From: Xylogone sp. PMI_703
Taxonomy: Eukaryota; Ascomycota; Leotiomycetes
Assembly (NCBI GenBank): GCA_021399445.1
Contig: JAJTUQ010000003.1
Coordinates: 7,316,001 to 7,380,000 of the forward strand
Direction of reading: 5' to 3'
Length of the DNA: 64,000 bases
Below, in pieces: positions 45,356-57,567 of this stretch (positions are counted from its first letter, which is position 1; each line of letters opens with the position of its first letter). The position numbers and the translations under genes are program-made. The notes beneath the pieces were generated by a model. That model made no database searches. It had not been told where the DNA came from and saw only the letters and a list, made by a program, of their open reading frames with translations.

Positions 45356-47492
45356 GAAACCCTGTGAAGGACGACGAGGCCGGAATGCGGCCTATTCCAC
45401 TACTCTACAGCCAACCCGGGCGATTCTATCATCCTCTACCGTCTGCAGGCTATTGAAGCGGACCTCGCCAGGATTTCCTTTCTTTGACAGTCAAGCACGG
45501 CAAGAAATCGATGTGAGTGTGTCCACGAGACACCGCGTCAGTTCAATGCAGCTACAGGAGCAGAAGGATTGCATGTACAGGAAACGTGGGTTGAATCGTT
45601 GGTCGACCTCACGGCGTACTCCGTATGAAGCACCATTTCAAAAATGCGTCTGCAAATGGCGGGATCTAGGAATAGCAACATCTATATTGGACAGGCCAGA
45701 GAGATCATAGCCGTGCATAAACGTGTATAAGAGTGTATACGCGTATCAGAGACCCAGCAGGAGTTGTGCTTGACCCGCACGTGCTTTGTACCTGCATGAC
45801 GACGCAGGACAGCGAAAGTTCGGGGGACTCCGATGGCACAGCGCTGCAACCCCCCAGCGGGGATGCTCCCGCCGCGCGGACGATCTCCCTAGGAAGCAGC
45901 CGCGTTCCCCACGAGAGACAATTGGATTAATGGCAGCCGTTATCATTGTGCATGGAGTGGGCTTGATTGGGATTTGTGGGGGAATGCAAGGCTGTGAAAA
46001 GCTGGAGAGAGCTGGGAGCTGAGAGCTGAAAGCTTGATGCTGTATCTCTATGCGTCTCGTCATCATCGAGACAAGCGATATGGCTAACTACCGCAATCCA
46101 CCAATCAGCGGCCAATCAATCAGTGTCTGCTTTTACCAATCACAGATAACCACCACGACTGAGATAAGTTCCAACTCTGGAATAGTCGGAATTGAGAGTC
46201 GAGTTGGGCCTCATTGATATGTTGCTGTGTGCGACAGCTTGGCAGAGTAAGCTGGAAGGTTGCTGGATGGTGTGTTGAACCTACACAGCGCAGTGTACAG
46301 TACAGTAATATGAGAAGTGAGGCTTGTTATTGGTGCAACATCCAAGGGCAGAGGCATTACATCGCATCACATCGCATAACACCAATAGGCCAGCTGGGAA
46401 CCTATGTGCGCAATCTCACCACCCCAAGCAGACAAACATCGACAAATTCATGCCGTGCCTGACAAAGACTCCAGCTGCGACTGGATGTTGTTGTGCCCGC
46501 CCCTTCTCGGAGTGCGCGAAGGAGTGCGAGAGGAGAACGCAACCCGAGCCGTATCAGCTTCCTTGTTGGTCGCGTGCAGAAACGACGATTGCGACTGTAG
46601 AATGCGTTGAATGGCAGCTGCATGGATCTGCGAGTCTTATCAATGGATCCCCCTCTCGGCGCAACTCGACACAAGAGGACAAGCACGATCAAGCATCAGC
46701 CTCGGACTTGGTGTTTGCGGTCTAGCACGTCCAGCTGGTTCGACTTGGCGGAAATAAAAGAATAACTTCTTGATAACTTGGGAACGATCTAGATCACGTT
46801 TGATTGGCTGGAGGGAAAACTTCGATCAGTGGGTGGAATTACTTAAATTTTCCTTATCAGCGCGCTAGAACTTAGGAAAGGAAGCGCCAGAACCCACCCT
46901 CGACGCCCCGGCCGCTGCGAGCCAATTCGCGTGCGGAGGCTGACACTTTCCCACCTCATCCTGCCCTCAGGTCCTAGAGACAAAAAATCTAGCATCGGCG
47001 GGCCCCGCTCCACCGGCCAAAATCGCAAAAAAAGTTCGCGGTGCATGTGGATATGGAAACTGTCCACAGATAGAAAAGACCCAGAGTCATGGATGGACTT
47101 TAAAAATCCTCTCTCCTGCTCTCTCGTCCGACCTGGTGGCCAGATTTTCCATCTCCCCAGCAAAATTTCAAGCAAAGCGAAAGCCGCTGGTGCGAGGGCT
47201 GGGTGCCGATTAACCTTGCCTCTACTCGTAGCTTGACACCACTCGCCACCTGAGAAGATCCTTGGATTCTGTCCCCCACCAAGTAGGAAGACAAAACGCC
47301 CTCCCGTCCCAGTGACCAAAGAGAGTGAGCAGCAGATCGTTTCCTCTTTCTGCAAAACTTTGAGGTCACTCTTTAAACTCTCACTTCTTCCCTCCAACCC
47401 TTCTACACTCCTCAATCTCTTTTTGCTGCCAGAGCAAATACAGCTCAGGAGAAAGAGAGAGAGAGTCAGTCACTTCTCTGCCAACATTCGCA
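45356..47492. other. Long upstream region of the permease gene
   Basis: About 2.1 kb downstream of the MBL gene and upstream of the NCS1 permease. Several HGATAR sites for GATA nitrogen regulators are present, but about as many as chance predicts. The last 100 bases before the start are pyrimidine- and purine-rich, as in fungal leaders. Open frames on both strands near 46320-46730 and 46840-47240 look non-coding. Confidence 0.5.
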
Positions 47493-49204
47493 ATGGGTCC
47501 CTTCTCCAAGAACGAGACCGACGTCGAGGTCCAGGGCGAGAAGCCCATCAGTGACGACAACAGCTACATCCCCGACGATGGCGCTGTCCCGGCCGAGACC
47601 TTCGTCATTGGCGACAGCTGGTACGCAAAGGTCCAGAGGTTCGCCGGCCAGTTTGGCGTGGAGCAGCGAGGCATTGAGCGTGTGCCCAGCGATGAGCGCA
47701 CCGATGCCAGCATGTCGCAGATTGGCACAATGGTGAGTCCTCTGACAAGGCCATGGTCTTTTTCTGGCCATGGACAATTGGGGAGACAAAAGATGCAAAG
47801 GAATAACAATTCGTTCTTTTTCTTATAGTGGCTCTCTGCCAACATGGTCGTCTCTGCCTTCGCCATTGGCGCTCTGGCATACCCTGTCTTCTTCCTCGGG
47901 TTCATCGATACCATCCTGGTCATCTTCTTCATCAACATCCTGGGTATACTGCCCGTCTGTTTCTTCTCCACATTCGGGCCTCGGTTTGGTCTCAGACAGA
48001 TGGTGTTGTCCCGGTTTTGGTTTGGCTGGTATGCTGTGAAGATCAGTAAGTGGAAATTTGCACATCTTGAGTACTGCCAATGGCTCGCAAGCTTATACTT
48101 TCATGAATAGTTGCCATCTTCAACGTGCTTGCTTGTGTGGGCTGGTCCTCCGTTAACGTTATTGTCGGCGCCCAACTCTTCAATGCCGTCAACCACGACA
48201 TGCCCGGCTGGGCTGGTATTATCGTCATTGCAGCAGCGACGTTCTTCATCACCCTCTTCGGATACAAGATTGTCCATACCTACGAACGCTGGTCTTGGAT
48301 TCCCTGCTTCATCATCTTCATGATCGTTCTGGGCGAGTTTGCTCATTCGGGCAATTTTAACAACATTCCCATGGGTAAAGGCAAAGCCGAAGCAGGCGCG
48401 GTTCTCTCCTTTGCCGCCTCCGTCTTCGGATTTGCTACAGGTTGGACCTCGTACGCGGCTGACTACACCGTCTACCAGCCCGTGGGCCGCTCGCGAAGAT
48501 CGGTGTTCATTTGGACTTTTGGAGGTCTTATTTTCCCTCTGCTGTTCTGCGAGATGCTTGGTGCTGCAGTTGCCACGGCTATGGTCAATAACCAAGCCTA
48601 TGCTGATGGCTACAGTGAATCTGGAATTGGTGGTCTCTTAGCAGCGGTGCTCTTCCCTCCACTAGGTGGCTTTGGCAAGTTCTGCTTGGTTATCCTGGCC
48701 CTTTCCATCATCGCGAATAACTGCCCCAACATCTACTCCGTCTCGCTATCCCTGCAGCTCCTTGCTCGATTCACACAGCACGTACCCCGTTTTATCTGGA
48801 CCTTCGTTGGAACCCTGGTTTACTGCGCCATCGCTATCCCTGGATACAGCCATTTCGAGTCTGTGCTGGAGAACTTCATGTTGGTCATTGGATACTGGCT
48901 GGCCATCTATGAAGGCATCTCCCTCTCGGAACACTTCATCTTCAAGCGCGGTTTCGGCGGATACCACCCCGAGCACTACCTCGACAAGAACAAGCAGCCC
49001 CCTGGATTAGCTGCTTCCCTGGCCTTCTGCTTCGGTGTTATGGGAGCGGTCTTGGGCATGGCGCAGGTTTGGTTCACCGGGCCCATTGGAAAGCTGTGTG
49101 GAACGGAGTTTGGTGGGGATGTTGGATTCGAGCTTGCGTTTTCGTTTGCAGCCATTTCGTTTATCGTTTTGAGAAGTATTGAGAAGAGCTATTTCAAGCG
49201 ATAG
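47493..49204 (+). CDS. fcyB: NCS1-family purine/cytosine permease
   Basis: Plasma-membrane nucleobase-proton symporter of the Fcy2/FcyB branch of NCS1. Exons 47493-47732, 47829-48045 and 48111-49204 encode 516 residues. A hydrophilic N-terminal tail of about 70 residues (RFAGQFGVEQRGIERVPSDERTDASM, a family signature before TM1) is followed by about 12 membrane segments. Family motifs include MWLSANMVVSAFAIG in TM1, FGPRFGLRQMVLSRFWFGW, GWSSVNVIVGAQLF, and SIIANNCPNIYSVSLSLQLL. The C-terminus is short. Cytosine, adenine, guanine or hypoxanthine uptake is expected from the family; exact specificity cannot be told. Both introns are short and keep the frame, and the second joins KI to IAIFNVLACVGW. 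Confidence 0.94.
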
Positions 49205-51209
49205 AGAGATTTGCCTTCCTTCATCTTTTTTAACTATAAAACCAATCTTTCTTCTCTCCTCTGGGGATAGATTTAAGAACTTTTGATGTTTGGTTCTTAC
49301 CTGTATGTATTTCACTTGACTTTATATCCTATGGTTTGGTTGGCATAAAAATGCGGGGCCAGCAGATGTATCTTGGATTAAAAGGGGATATTGGGAGGGA
49401 GTGTTGATACCATTTTGTTGTATTCATAGCATGCAGCATTGGAATGTATAACTTATAAGTGTTTGTCGTGTTTGTCATACTAATCCATTGAGTGACTTTC
49501 TTCACCTAGTAAAGCGATTACTTCTGTAGAGAAGCTTGATGTCTATTCAATGTCGTCTCCTATGCAGCAAATACAAACCACAAACAAAGATTGCAGAAAA
49601 TACTTTCACTCAGACCAAGCTAGGAGCAACACACTACGCCTAACTCCTTTATCATTCTTCACTCCAAGTAGAGCCAAACCAACCACTTGCATTCTCACAA
49701 CATCATTTAAGATACATCTTGAAACACCCCCCAAAAAAATATCAAATACTTTGGATTTCCACATAGATCCAGACAAAGCGTGAATGAGTACCTCGTAAAC
49801 ATCGCTCTTCACAATCCACAGACACCCAGAAGTGACAAGATGACAAACCTGTGAACTGAACTATGCCCAGAAAAACAACCTTCTATTCATTGAACTATCT
49901 AGTAGAATAACAAAGCAATCAACTCTATCGTCAAGATATCTACACCAGTTACAACCTGCATGTATATGTGCCTACCATTCACGCATCACATCACAATTAA
50001 CCATCAGGATCAGCGTCAGCATCACCACTTCCCTGCATAGAATAAAGTAAACCCAGGCCCAACCTGCTACGCAGCTACCACCCTACACTATCCAAAACCA
50101 AACACCAACCCCCCTTTAAAACCCCTCACCAGCCATCTACCAAAGCACGCTACCAACTAGCGCACTCACACAAACCCATCCGCTCACCCCCCCTCCAGCG
50201 CATATAAAACGCCCCTCCCTCACACACAAACCCCTCCTCTCTCACCTTTCTTCTCCCCAACAGGAAGGACTCCGCCATGTCCATATCCCGGAAGGCTGTT
50301 CAGCTGGAACGGTGGCGAGGAAGAAGGGCAGGCCCGGGCGTTGGATCGTAACCGTCATCGGCGACGTCGTTGTCGATTGCTGTTGTGACTTGTAATAACG
50401 GTCGATTGGGGTTCGGTTGTCGATTTGGTTTTGTTCAGCGGGTGAGTTAGATGGTTGCTTGCAAGAAAGTGAGACACACACGCACGCACGCACACCCCAG
50501 ACCCTCAATTAGGCGTTCCATAGCACTTGATGAAGAATTGTGAGGAAAAGTTTTCTTGGCGAAGTGGGAGAGGGGGAGTATTTATAGACTGGGACTGCTC
50601 TTGGTCGGAGTCTGTGAATGTTGATATAGCGGTTCAATGTTAGTTTAACGCTTGCATGTGTTGGGCTTTCACAGCTGTTCACCTTTATACCTGGATCCAA
50701 TGTTGTCTATAGAGGGCTTAAACATAGTCACGTCACAGGATTCCATGAGCCAGCATAGTTAAAGATGTCTTTCCCCAAATCCATACCTACGAGTACTACC
50801 TCAGTACTCTCTATCCAACATATACACTAGACTAAAAGCCGTGAAGTTCACAGGCCTGTCAATACTAACACAAGCTAAATAACAAAGGCGCTCATGCACA
50901 AAAGCATCAGTCAGTCCATCGAATGTAAAAGTCAAAGGGAATATGCCTATCCACAGGACACCCCTATATGCAACGCCGGTTGAACCAGATTAAAAAAAAG
51001 AGATAACTCTCTAAAATCATTGCTCGTGCTTTATGCTCGTGCTCATGCTCATGCCGCTCGTAACGAGAAATGATATAAACAGCCAAAGGCTGTATGAGTG
51101 AAACGTATATCCACGAATTCAAAGTATTGGAATCCTCGCCAATTGTTAAAGAAGCCGCCAAACCCCCGAGACTTCCTGTGCCTCAATCCCCCCTCTTACC
51201 AGAGAGCCT
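49205..51209. other. Intergenic region with a possible small transcription unit
   Basis: About 2 kb between the 3' ends of the permease and SPA2 genes. On the minus strand a TATA-like CTATAAATA (about 50580-50590) precedes an ATG near 50520 and an 89-codon frame (50242-50508), but no family is recognisable. The stretch 49980-50230 is C-rich on plus with CA-type runs. A hexamer-like repeat (GCTCGT/GCTCAT) occurs at about 51027-51060. No supported gene. Confidence 0.4.
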
Positions 51210-54188
51210 TCACGAGAAATCGTCGTCTCCACCTCGCCCCGTCTCGCCATCAACAACGTCAACCTTGAGGACCAGCTCCTTGGTTTCCCTCGCAATCTCA
51301 AACGCAATTGGAGGAAGGGTCTTCTTCCACTCTCCCCAAGCACTTGCTCCTTCATCGTCTTCGATTCCTTCCTCTGCAATATTATGGCCAATCTCCTTGG
51401 CCTCAAGCAATTGTGCTCTGCAAGCGATGAGTCGCTTCAGAACTGGGTCGCCCTGACTTCTCAATTCGCCGCTGTTGGCCGAAGCCATAGCTTCTTCAGT
51501 CGAAGAGACAACGCTTTGAACAACATCAGCTATGGATGTGATCTGAGAGGCGATGACGGATATGTTGGACTCCGACCGGATGGAAGAAACGAGAGCCTGA
51601 ATATTTTGCACCAGAGAAGCGGTTTCATCTTCTAGGTAAACCTTCATTTTTTGTTAATCCTCAGTTCCGCAGGACACACTCTAGGACTAACTGACCTTTA
51701 GCTCTTCGACATCAGAACTTTGAGTCCTGATGCCGAAACCGACGCCCATAGGCGCAGGCGATCTATCGTTCCCATTCAATATACCACCCAAACTATTTCT
51801 GCCCAAGCTTCCCCTGGAGGACATGCCCCGCTTATGGCCCGAACTTCCTGGTCTCGCAACAGACTGACGAGGTGAATTATGGGGGCTGCCTGTATACATC
51901 GACGAACCTCCGCTCGCGCGGCCGTTTCGTAAGCCTAGGTACGGTGGTGCTTGTTGGCCACCTTCCTGAGCTTCTTTAACAGGGAAGAGCCCGGTAGCGG
52001 GCTGTAATGTGCCGTCATCATCATCCTCAAGCTCACCCGCAGGCGTAGGCCGGATCTTAACAGTCCTGATAAGTTCCACAACAGATGTTGTGAGATGGGA
52101 TGCAGCTGCGTCAAGCAACGATATCGGAGAGTAGCCATTTGCGTAGGAAAAGTTTCTTGCAGCAGTAGTAAGATTGTTTGCTGTTGCAGATACCCTCGAC
52201 TTTAGTTTTGTTCGCTGGGCAGCCAGTTCCTCGTTCTCAGGGTGAGCTTCATCAATATCTTTAGTGATATTCCGCACATTTACTACTACTACCTTTAGAT
52301 AGTCCATTACCTTAGATGGCTCCTCTGTGCGTGCTACTCTCAAGAGCTCATCGATTGAAATCTGAAATTTAGTAACATGGACATCTTTCACAAGGCCATT
52401 TTCTTCCGTGAAACCATTGTCCTTTGTGTATCTTCCCGCATTTGGAATTTGCAATCCCATTGAGGTGGCTCGCAAACCACGCAGCTGAGTCTTTGTACGG
52501 GCGTAGCGATTTCTCCAGTCCTTGACCTCCTGTTCTAATTTCTCGACCATAGCAGTGAGTTGGTCTTCTCTTTCATAGGATGAAGTGCTTCGTTCTGAAA
52601 GCAACCTCATCTCTTGCAAGGCTTCCTGAGCCTCTCTTCGCACTTCATCTGTTACCTGCTGTTGCTCCCTGAGCTCCGCTCTCAGTTCCTCATTCTCCCT
52701 TGCCAGCTCAGTATCGCCAGGACCTTGAGAATTACCGCCCCCTTCCTTGAGCTCTTCGATCTGAGCGCGTAAATCCCTCTCAGTGGTAGCATGGTCTGTT
52801 CGCACCCGATCCAATTCTGATTGCAGAGATTCATTAAGATTCTGTACATCCGCAAGTTTGGTCTCTAGATCTATCTTCAGATCTTCCAGCCTTTTGATTT
52901 CAGAGTCGTCTGCCATGGCTCGTTCCTTCTCCTCTAGTGCATTTTTCAATTCTTCATCTTTACGGTTTATCGTATCTTCCATAGCATCTAGCTTTTCCCT
53001 CAATTCAGCGACTTGAGCTTGATAATCATCTATAAGCTTCTTGTCCGTCTGTAAAACCCGCATTAGCTTTTTTGGTGCCACATCATATGGTGCGTCATTT
53101 ACCTCTGAGCCGCCTAAACTCTTTTTGCTGTCTCTATTACGAGCTGCACTCTCTAGTCCAAATGCATCTCCGTCGTCATCATCGTTATCTTCTGCTCCAC
53201 TTTCGTCTTCAACCATTGTACTTTTATTAGGGACTATCGTATTACTCTGGAACGTTTTGGGTGTAGGCCGGCCGTAATCATTAGGTGGCATTCTAGGAGA
53301 TGGAGGTATGTTGTTCATGCCATTCATAGGTGGTCTTGGTCCACCTCGTGATTCACTCCTCACAGAATAGGCTATGGAGCTAGCATTCGAAGGCCGTCTC
53401 ATACGGCCTGGTTCCCGCATACCACTCATAGGAGTGCCAGTCTGGCTTCGACTTGGTGGCCTTCTGATGGAAGCGGGACTGCCGATCCGTGGAATGCCAT
53501 CTCCGGTGAAGTGTGGGAACCTGCGCTCCAGTTCGTAGAAGACATCAGTAGCAAGGTCTTTGAATCTGGCTCCGGATAATGTGGAAAGTTTTTGTCGTGC
53601 CTGATTTCGCTTGGGATGGAATGAAGCTACTGGTAGCAAATACGGAGGAGCTTCAGGTTCATTGGGCATGCCCGGGCCATTGGCCGCTCTCCTACTGCTT
53701 TGTTGTCTTCGCAACAACTCGTCGAACACATCAGTACTGAGCTCCTGAAACTGCACGGATGACAGACGAAGCAGTTTATCACGCGCCCGATTCGGCTTGG
53801 GATTCTCCTTCTCCTCCCTTAAAGATCGAGCCAAGTACCTCCTTAGAGCCACGTAATGTTCAGATAAGACTGCCTCGAATTGCTCATCCCTCCTGCTATC
53901 GCCTGCTTCACTTCTCGCATAGAGTCCGGTGCCAATGCTCGATCGTCCTACAGAACTAGGCGGAGAAGGGTTGCCATTGGGAGGCGGTCCCCCAGAATCA
54001 ACGCGCGGCGGATAACCTCCATTCATTGTTCCGTTAGAGCTGTTGGAGACGGGCGGTGAAGCAAGTTGTCCACGACTATTTGGGCCAGCTGGCGAGTATG
54101 GAGCGCCTGAGTCGTTGTACTTTGTTATTCCTGACCATTCGCTACCTCCTATAGAGACTGGGGACATCGGTCCATTGCGACCATTCAT
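51210..54188 (-). CDS. SPA2: Polarisome scaffold Spa2
   Basis: Scaffold of the polarisome at hyphal tips, linking formin, Rho signalling and MAP kinase modules. Exons 51696-54188 and 51210-51641 give 974 residues. The N-terminal Spa2 homology domain has two GIT repeats at about 132-162 (RARDKLLRLSSVQFQELSTD) and 193-223 (NQARQKLSTLSGARFKDLATD). A Pro/Ser/Arg-rich linker follows, then a coiled coil at about 360-580. A middle conserved block (FQISIDELLRVARTEEPSKVMDYLK), a variable linker and the C-terminal exon (SLVQNIQALVSSIRSESN...KLPPIAFEIARETKELV) complete the usual layout. The frame extends nine bases upstream without an ATG, so MNGRNGPMSP at 54188 is the start. Confidence 0.95.
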
Positions 54189-57100
54189 TGTCTGCACGGT
54201 TTAGATAATGATGCTCCACTTAACGCAGATTGTCCCTGAATAAACGGCTTTCTCTGGTCCAAGGTTCTGTTATAGAGTAATTCCAGTCACTGCATTACCC
54301 TGTTCTACCAGTCGATATCTGAAGTCGAGGTCAATTCAAGCGATTGTACCTGGATGATGAAGAGGAATGGCCGCTCCCGAAACGTTGAAACCCAAAGCCA
54401 AACCAGGCGAGGGCCCCCTGGTCGTCGCCGATTTTTAAACCCCAAATGATGGCAATGCGGTAGAGGGAAAGGAAGTTGACGACACTGTGGGCGCGCCGTT
54501 GAAGGAGGGAAGATGTCGTTGAATAATACTTTCAGAACTCGGTCCGAGCCCTCTCTTTGGCTGTGACAGTTGGGGGCTCTTGAATGATGACAGTGCTGGG
54601 CTGAAATTTGGCTGACCGCGCGCTAAACTTCGGTGGATAAGGACGTAGGTAGTGCATGCAAGGCGTCTGGATCACGATAGTAAAGATGCAGCAGAAGGTC
54701 GTCAACGACGCAAGAGAGTGGAAATCAACGGATAAGCAGTGTAGGAAGATGAGCGCGTTGGGATGGCATAAGAAGAATGCAAATTACAGCAACATAGGAT
54801 GGATGGGGGAAATTGTAAAGGAGATAAAAAAAGTTCGCTGGTAAAGTTCTGGACATCGCTGGTGAAGTGGCAGTCGTGACCGCCTAGGAACTCGACTTGG
54901 ATTTCCCCAGGGGTGAGAGTGGATTTCCCCTTGTGTGGGCGCTAGCCTGCTTTCGGACAGGCGACATGGGCCACGATAGATCTTGATAGGCTGTCGCGCC
55001 GTGCCTCCTCCAAAGTACCTAGGTACAGCAATGACATTATGGGGACATCAACGAACTCATTTTACTTCGTGCTGTTAGCGTCATGACATTGTCTCTAGAG
55101 GTAATTTGTTCGCGAGGCTGTGCAGTGGACAGTACTGTACGCGGCGTCCTACCGAGGAGGCATTCTCTTCTGCAGTAAATGTTTTGGAGAAGAGAGCAAC
55201 ATCTCGGGCAATTCTCGACGTATTGACATGATAGGCAGGGACCGTTCCCGGAGCTGGTAACTCATCCCTCTCAAGAGGATCGCGGTTGAAGACACTGAAC
55301 TGGTGCAACACCCGCGCGCTGTATTGTCATGGTGGACGGAGATAGGTGCCCAAGGCGTTTGTGAGACGGCTTCTAGAACAGATTCACGTTTTTGCACATG
55401 GCCGCCGTTGTAGAACGCGCGTTCGAAGCGATTCGGTCTTTCCAGCGAGACCCCAGTTGCTCTAATTTCCTTCATTATTATGAGCCAGGGTTGGGTTTGT
55501 TAAGTCGGCACGCCGTAACATTGACCGCAGGTTCATTAATTAAAGAAATTAGTCCAGGCGGCCGCAGCAGATTGGCAGGCCCGACTGCTTTGGATCAGCA
55601 TTAAATGTCACTCCTCTACATCTCGAGGTTGCGAGACTTGGGCAGAAGCGATTGACCTCAAAAGAGAGTTATCAAGCCGTACCAGCTTAGGAAACGGCAT
55701 TACCATCGCAGCAAGGGTGGCAGACGGGTAGATCCTTTAGCGGTATCTTGCAGCAGTGCAAAAAATACGAGTATGGGTCTTTTGGGTCTTCGAAATGGCC
55801 GATTCTTGAAGCTCCATCAGCCGCACAGGACAGTATAGTTGCAGTGCACAGCCAGACCTGCGTCACCAAGTGCGTGGTACGCTAGCTTCTGAAGCTTCCA
55901 ACACCGCAATGGAATCTGGAATCTTGGACTCCCGAAACTGAGATGCTGGTCTAGCAGTCGTGTTTCCTCCCTCATCCTAAGCGTTTCGAGAGTCAGCGTC
56001 GCTTAGAGGAACGGTGGTTTTCTCCAGTCCTGGCCGTCCAGAGAGGCTTAGATCTTTGGAAACGCAGGTCCCATCTCCAGACCAAGTATGAGAGAGGATC
56101 ATACGAAACCATCGTCAGACAAGGACGTTCGAGCTATTGTGCTGTGCTGGTGGCGTTACCGGTAACAGTACCAGCTCTTACTGTGCTTCTGATGTCTATG
56201 ATCTCAGGGCTCCATAGGAATCAATCCACTGACCGCAATGGTCCCATTGTTTTGTTGTGCAGCGGGGAGCTACGAGCACGCATCATGACCTGAGATAAGC
56301 TCCGACCTGCCAAGACTCCCCAGCTTACCTACAGACAAAAGGTTCGGCCTCATTCCTAGCGGCGGGTCAGACAGACAGCGGTACCGTATATGTTCCCTTG
56401 CACTCGACGCTGGTTGTTGCTGTACCTATTTATGTTTTGTGTCTCGTTGTCTTGTTGATTACGGTACAGAACGGTACGGGACTTTGCTGCCCCAGGCGTC
56501 TCGCGAAGAGGCAGCAACCGCGAACAAACACAGGCGGCAGCTGATTGGACGGCTGCGGACTTGAAACATAGGCCGTGTCTCGAAATAGATTCCTCAGGTG
56601 CAAGCAAGGCGGGTCCCCACATTTTCCATGCCTCAGTCGACGAGCCATCGCAATCACAGTAACTTTTTTAACCTCCAAAGGGGGCTTCCTGTCCTTTCCC
56701 TTCCAAACATTCTCAGACAGCGCTCTTGCTGGCAGTCACGTGTGGCGATCACAGGATTGATCGAACGCTGATCGCAGACTTCATCCTTTTAGTGATCGGT
56801 GGACAACCTGCCGCGGGGCGCCCGCCTGGTTGATAGCAAACGATAAACTTTACTAAAAAGTCACCTCCTGTCCCCAGCGTCTTTTGCGAGAGCGCAGCGT
56901 TGACAGTCTCGGCGCTTCGCCAACTCACACGAGCCCAGTCGTCCAGCACAGGCTGCGCTGCTCAAGCGCTCGCTGCGCCTGCGGTTTCCGCTTCGTCAGC
57001 TCTCAAATATCTATCTAGTGGACCTGCTCGCAGCTCGATCCCGTCAGCCTGGAACGTATCGTGATCGAAGCGCTTTGCTGCTACAATTGGCCAGTCCGGA

Positions 57101-57567
57101 CGCCAGTGGGGTCTAGCAGCGGTTCTCCAGGGCCGCCCCAGACGGCCGCATCTTTTTCATTGTGGCCCTCAAAATCCCCTCCTCAGCCTTACTTGCGACT
57201 TTGGCGAATTCTCAGTCTCTTTCCCGGGCTTTGTTCTCAGGTTATCGTGACAGGCGGGTCGGTCGCGCAGGTCCTTAATATTTCCTTCTAGGAGCCTCAA
57301 TACAGGTCGCTACCTTTCTACCGTCAACGTCCTTTTGACAGACCTCCTGAGACCGCGACAACCTCACGAGAAGAGAAGAGAGGGGTCTGTAAGTGGATCC
57401 AATTGCGAATTTGCCGTGAATAATAGAGGCTCGGTCTGAACTCATACTATACAATCTTGCTGGACAAGCCGTATGAGATCAGCTAGGACGAATTGAGCAA
57501 AGGAGGAAACTTGTCTTGATACTCGTGTGTTGATCGAGGGGCTTGGAGACCGAGCAATTCCTGCAAT
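54189..57567. other. Long divergent intergenic region between SPA2 and NBP2
   Basis: About 3.4 kb with no supported gene, the largest gap in the window. The NBP2 side (57300-57560) has a structured-looking leader with pyrimidine-rich stretches and donor- and acceptor-like sites, so long spliced 5' UTRs are plausible. Short frames only elsewhere; none matches a known protein. Confidence 0.5.

Noticed and set aside
46324..46725. 133-codon plus-strand frame before the permease
   Set aside because: Rich in Cys/His/Arg with no recognisable domain, and overlapped by equally long frames on the other strand.
46144..46859. Five HGATAR sites upstream of the permease (46144, 46162, 46637, 46771, 46854) as evidence for GATA nitrogen control
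   Set aside because: Chance expectation in a region of this size is about four sites, so the count alone is not evidence.
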